Positions 5,957-7,849 of a stretch of 7,849 nucleotides of DNA are shown one piece after another. The DNA comes from an uncultured Chloroflexota bacterium (GTDB lineage: Bacteria; Chloroflexota; Anaerolineae; Aggregatilineales; Phototrophicaceae): positions 1-7,849 of the forward strand of contig CALMZT010000497.1 in NCBI GenBank assembly GCA_937870805.1. The letters are read 5' to 3'. Position 1 is the stretch's first letter; each line of letters begins with the position of its first letter. Both the position numbers and the translations under genes were made by a program. The notes beneath the pieces are model-generated. The model was not told the origin of the DNA, made no database searches, and was given only the letters and a program-made list of their open reading frames with translations.

Positions 5957-6289
5957 TTGTTCAATCAACTTTAGTGCTTGCTGCACCACCGCTGCGTGTT
6001 CCGACTTTAGTACAGGCGATAAAAGTATCGCTCTCTCGCGGTACAGTCGCAGCGCGCCTTTCGCGCGGTTCTCCATTAATAACCCATCGCCTGCAACTTC
6101 TTCTAATCCCGACGCTTGACGAAACGCCTTTGCCCACGCCGAATCGATGCCCGCACACTCCTGCACTGCCCTAAAATAAACATTCTCGCTTTCAAGAAGT
6201 ACGCCGCGCTGTGTCGCCAGCGCGCTTGCCATGCCCAGCCACAAACCTGGCGTCGCGTTGAGCAGCATCGCGTCATTATGCGTGCGCAA
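5951..6289 (-). CDS. Helical, TPR-like protein of unknown function, probably 5'-truncated
   Basis: The minus-strand frame encodes 112 residues from a TTG at 6289. Codon choice and amino-acid composition look genuinely coding. The protein is mostly helical with alternating small and large residues (for example GLWLGMASALATQRGV and ALRLYRERAILLSP), reminiscent of degenerate tetratricopeptide repeats, but I cannot assign a family. Good coding sequence (ISHKDCAEEVHKILNG) continues upstream of the TTG as far as an in-frame TGA at 6338-6340. Neither the TTG nor any other start in that stretch has a convincing ribosome site. Beyond the TGA the frame reads MITTPID from an ATG at 6359-6361. The simplest reading is the 3' part of a once longer gene that has lost its 5' end or gained a nonsense codon. 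It converges on, and overlaps by six bases, the DtxR-family gene. Confidence 0.55.
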   Translation of the reverse strand: MRTHNDAMLLNATPGLWLGMASALATQRGVLLESENVYFRAVQECAGIDSAWAKAFRQASGLEEVAGDGLLMENRAKGALRLYRERAILLSPVLKSEHAAVVQQALKLIEQS

Positions 6290-6357
6290 GCCATTGAGAA
6301 TTTTGTGGACTTCTTCAGCACAGTCCTTATGAGATATTCAATCTATTGGCGTGGTTA

Positions 6358-6594
6358 TCATCCCTCTACAATATCATCATATCCGCACCCAAGCGAAAGT
6401 CCTAAGTGTTCATAGCGAGTTTCGCGTTGAGTCCGAATTTTGAACGGCTGCCCAAAACTGATGCCGATTTGCAGCGCATGATGCTGATGCAGAGCAGAGG
6501 TGATTCCTATACTGAGGTACAACGCCTGACTATGCCATAAAAACATTTTTGACTTTTGCGAGCCAAAATCTGTAGCAGCCAATTCAAAATTCAT
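6358..6594 (-). pseudogene. 5' fragment of an AraC-family transcriptional regulator gene (cupin domain only)
   Basis: A 78-codon minus-strand frame. From about residue 17, FLWHSQALYLSIG followed by HQHHALQIGIS and PFKIRTQ matches the N-terminal effector-binding cupin of AraC-type regulators, where the HxHHALQ motif is typical. Similarity to that domain seems to end after RETRYE. The last 16 codons look unrelated, and a stop at 6358 ends the frame. A full AraC-type protein would need roughly 150-200 more residues, including the two helix-turn-helix motifs, and no trace of these lies downstream. The start at 6594 has only a weak purine stretch before it, and an internal ATG at 6546 would give a more family-like N-terminus. 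I read it as a non-functional remnant left by a deletion. A functional stand-alone cupin is possible but less likely. Confidence 0.6.
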
Positions 6595-6672
6595 TTCTCA
6601 AACTCGGAAAGCAGGCTTAACCCCTTTGTTTTTCAGGAAGATGGTTTTTGGTCTAGGTCGTCTATCAGTAAA

Positions 6673-6701
6673 GGTTGGGCTTGTACTAAACAAGCCCGAC
6701 C
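6673..6701 (-). terminator. Strong hairpin downstream of the P-type ATPase gene
   Basis: GGTTGGGCTTGT (6673-6684) and ACAAGCCCGACC (6690-6701) form a 12-bp stem with a single G-T wobble (in the plus-strand transcript) and a five-base loop. On the minus strand it begins 16 bases past the ATPase stop and is followed by TTTACT, a short T-rich tract. Position and stem strength fit an intrinsic terminator, though the T-run is poor. Confidence 0.65.
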
Positions 6702-6716
6702 CTAACACGGAATTTA

Positions 6717-7849
6717 TCAATCCCGCAGCATTCGCAGCCCGCTGCCAACCACGACAAATTCGCTAATCTCATGTGCCAGCACCGCGATAGGCAGGGTAAA
6801 CGCGCCGAGCAGCGCCCCAATGACCAACACGCCAATCACAACCACTGACAACCCCAGGTTTTGATTGACCACAGACTGGTTGCGTTTAGCCAGTTGAAGC
6901 GCATAAACCAGCCGCTCTAAATCATCTGCCATCAACGCCACATCTGCCGTTTCGAGCGCGACATCTGTCCCTGCTGCGCCCATCGCTATCCCAACGGTTG
7001 CCTCTGCCAACGCTGGCGCGTCGTTCACGCCATCGCCGACCATCGCCACATGCCCGTAGCGTTGTGACAGTTCGCGTACCCGCGTTACTTTATCTTCCGG
7101 CTTTAAATCGGCGTAAAACTCATCAACACCGACTTCGCGCGCAATCGCCTGAGCAGTACGCTCGTTGTCGCCTGTCAGCATCACGACGCGCTCCACTCCC
7201 AATGCGTGCAGTCCCGCAATTGCCTTCTTCGCATTTGGACGGATATTGTCGCGGATGGCGAACAACGCCCAGGCGCTCTTATCGTTGCCTAACACCACAA
7301 CCGTTTTACCTGCGCTTTGCAGACGCGCCACTGTTTCCTGTGTATCGAGATTGAAATTGAGATTCAACTGCCGCTGGAAGAAATCAGGACTTCCAATATA
7401 AATGGAGTCGCCGTTATAGCGTGCGGAGGCACCTGCTCCAGTCAGGGAACGAAAATCACTGACTTCAAGGGTTGGTACTGACTGTGCTTCAGCATAGCGG
7501 GTGATGGCGCGCGCCAGCGGGTGTTGACTGCGCCGTTCGATCCCGGCAGCGATGGCAAGGATGTCTTTCTGCGAACGCGCACCATTCGCGCCATCCGTTT
7601 CTAAAAGCAGCATATCTGTCACTTCGGGTTCGCCCCGCGTCAGTGTTCCGGTCTTATCTAATGCGACGACTTTGATTTTAGCAAGTTCTTCTACGTACAG
7701 CCCGCCTTTAATCAGTACGCCCTGTCGTGCACCCGTTCCCAGTGCTGCAACTAGCGTTATCGGGATGGAGATGACCAGAGCGCACGGCGCGGCGGCAACA
7801 ATAAAGACTACCGCGCGTGTCAGCCACATCTCCCAGGTGCCACTGAACA
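6717..7849 (-). CDS. Heavy-metal-translocating P1B-type ATPase, N-terminus beyond the window
   Basis: The frame is open from the right edge; about 377 residues of the C-terminal part are present, and the metal-binding N-terminus and first helices lie outside. In order from residue 1 at the in-window ATG (7829): the sixth transmembrane helix with A14-P15-C16 in place of the usual CPC or SPC; the phosphorylation motif D58-KTGTLT; the SQHPLA motif with the P1B-specific histidine; MLTGDN; the hinge MVGDGVNDAPAL; and two C-terminal helices, the last with HEISE then GSGLRMLR. An APC motif with HE in the last helix is closer to the Co/Fe-type P1B-4 group (SPC plus HEGGT) than to Zn/Cd or Cu pumps. 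The substrate is therefore uncertain, perhaps Fe2+, Co2+ or Mn2+. A hairpin terminator follows. The DtxR-family regulator nearby is compatible with metal control. Confidence 0.93.
   Translation of the reverse strand, partial: FSGTWEMWLTRAVVFIVAAAPCALVISIPITLVAALGTGARQGVLIKGGLYVEELAKIKVVALDKTGTLTRGEPEVTDMLLLETDGANGARSQKDILAIAAGIERRSQHPLARAITRYAEAQSVPTLEVSDFRSLTGAGASARYNGDSIYIGSPDFFQRQLNLNFNLDTQETVARLQSAGKTVVVLGNDKSAWALFAIRDNIRPNAKKAIAGLHALGVERVVMLTGDNERTAQAIAREVGVDEFYADLKPEDKVTRVRELSQRYGHVAMVGDGVNDAPALAEATVGIAMGAAGTDVALETADVALMADDLERLVYALQLAKRNQSVVNQNLGLSVVVIGVLVIGALLGAFTLPIAVLAHEISEFVVVGSGLRMLRD

Noticed and set aside
6103..6321. Alternative minus-strand frame starting at a GTG with AAGG nearby
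   Set aside because: The translation is very rich in Arg, Cys and Trp and overlaps a frame with much better coding composition, so it is treated as a shadow.
6338..6340. In-frame TGA as recoded codon (selenocysteine or tryptophan)
   Set aside because: No conserved redox motif around it and TGA is used as a normal stop by the ATPase and DtxR-family genes in this window; a disrupted gene is simpler.
6116..6415. Plus-strand 99-codon ORF across the AraC remnant and helical gene
   Set aside because: It is antisense to both minus-strand frames, has no ribosome site and no recognisable pattern.

Overview
The window looks like a chromosomal segment of a Gram-positive-like or monoderm bacterium of moderate GC. 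A Chloroflexota (Anaerolineae-type) origin is my best guess. It rests on gene style: a class A PBP-like protein with C-terminal Ig-like domains, a GAF-domain protein next to a PhoB-type regulator, and AT-rich promoters between GC-richer genes. No rRNA or marker gene is present, so the placement is tentative. I found no tRNA, rRNA, CRISPR array or insertion sequence.

Layout. Positions 1-1249 (minus strand) hold a two-gene signalling cassette: an OmpR/PhoB-type response regulator followed by a GAF-domain protein that runs off the left edge. It is read from a near-consensus sigma70 promoter in an AT-rich divergent region (1250-1434). Positions 1486-4431 (plus) encode a large membrane-anchored protein with the architecture of a class A penicillin-binding protein. 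All three transpeptidase motifs are lost in it, and the glycosyltransferase domain is partly degenerate. Positions 4523-5026 (plus) encode a small three-helix membrane protein with a proline-rich tail. Positions 5027-5272 contain a candidate 37-residue small protein (minus), a palindrome and a promoter divergent from it. Positions 5273-5956 (plus) encode a DtxR/MntR-family metalloregulator. Positions 5951-6594 (minus) are a scar: the 3' part of an unrecognised helical gene lies downstream of the 5' part of an AraC-family regulator gene. Positions 6717-7849 (minus) encode the C-terminal half or more of a heavy-metal P1B-type ATPase, cut by the right edge and followed by a strong hairpin.

How the genes may work together. 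The response regulator and GAF protein probably form one signalling unit. The PBP-like protein and the small membrane protein are envelope proteins on the same strand and could be functionally linked, though 91 bp and a possible separate promoter lie between them. The DtxR-family regulator and the P1B ATPase suggest transition-metal (Mn/Fe/Co) homeostasis. They are separated by the decayed region, so co-regulation is inference. The most interesting items are the catalytically dead PBP, the small ORF with a palindrome over its putative promoter beside the metalloregulator, and the AraC/helical-gene junction.
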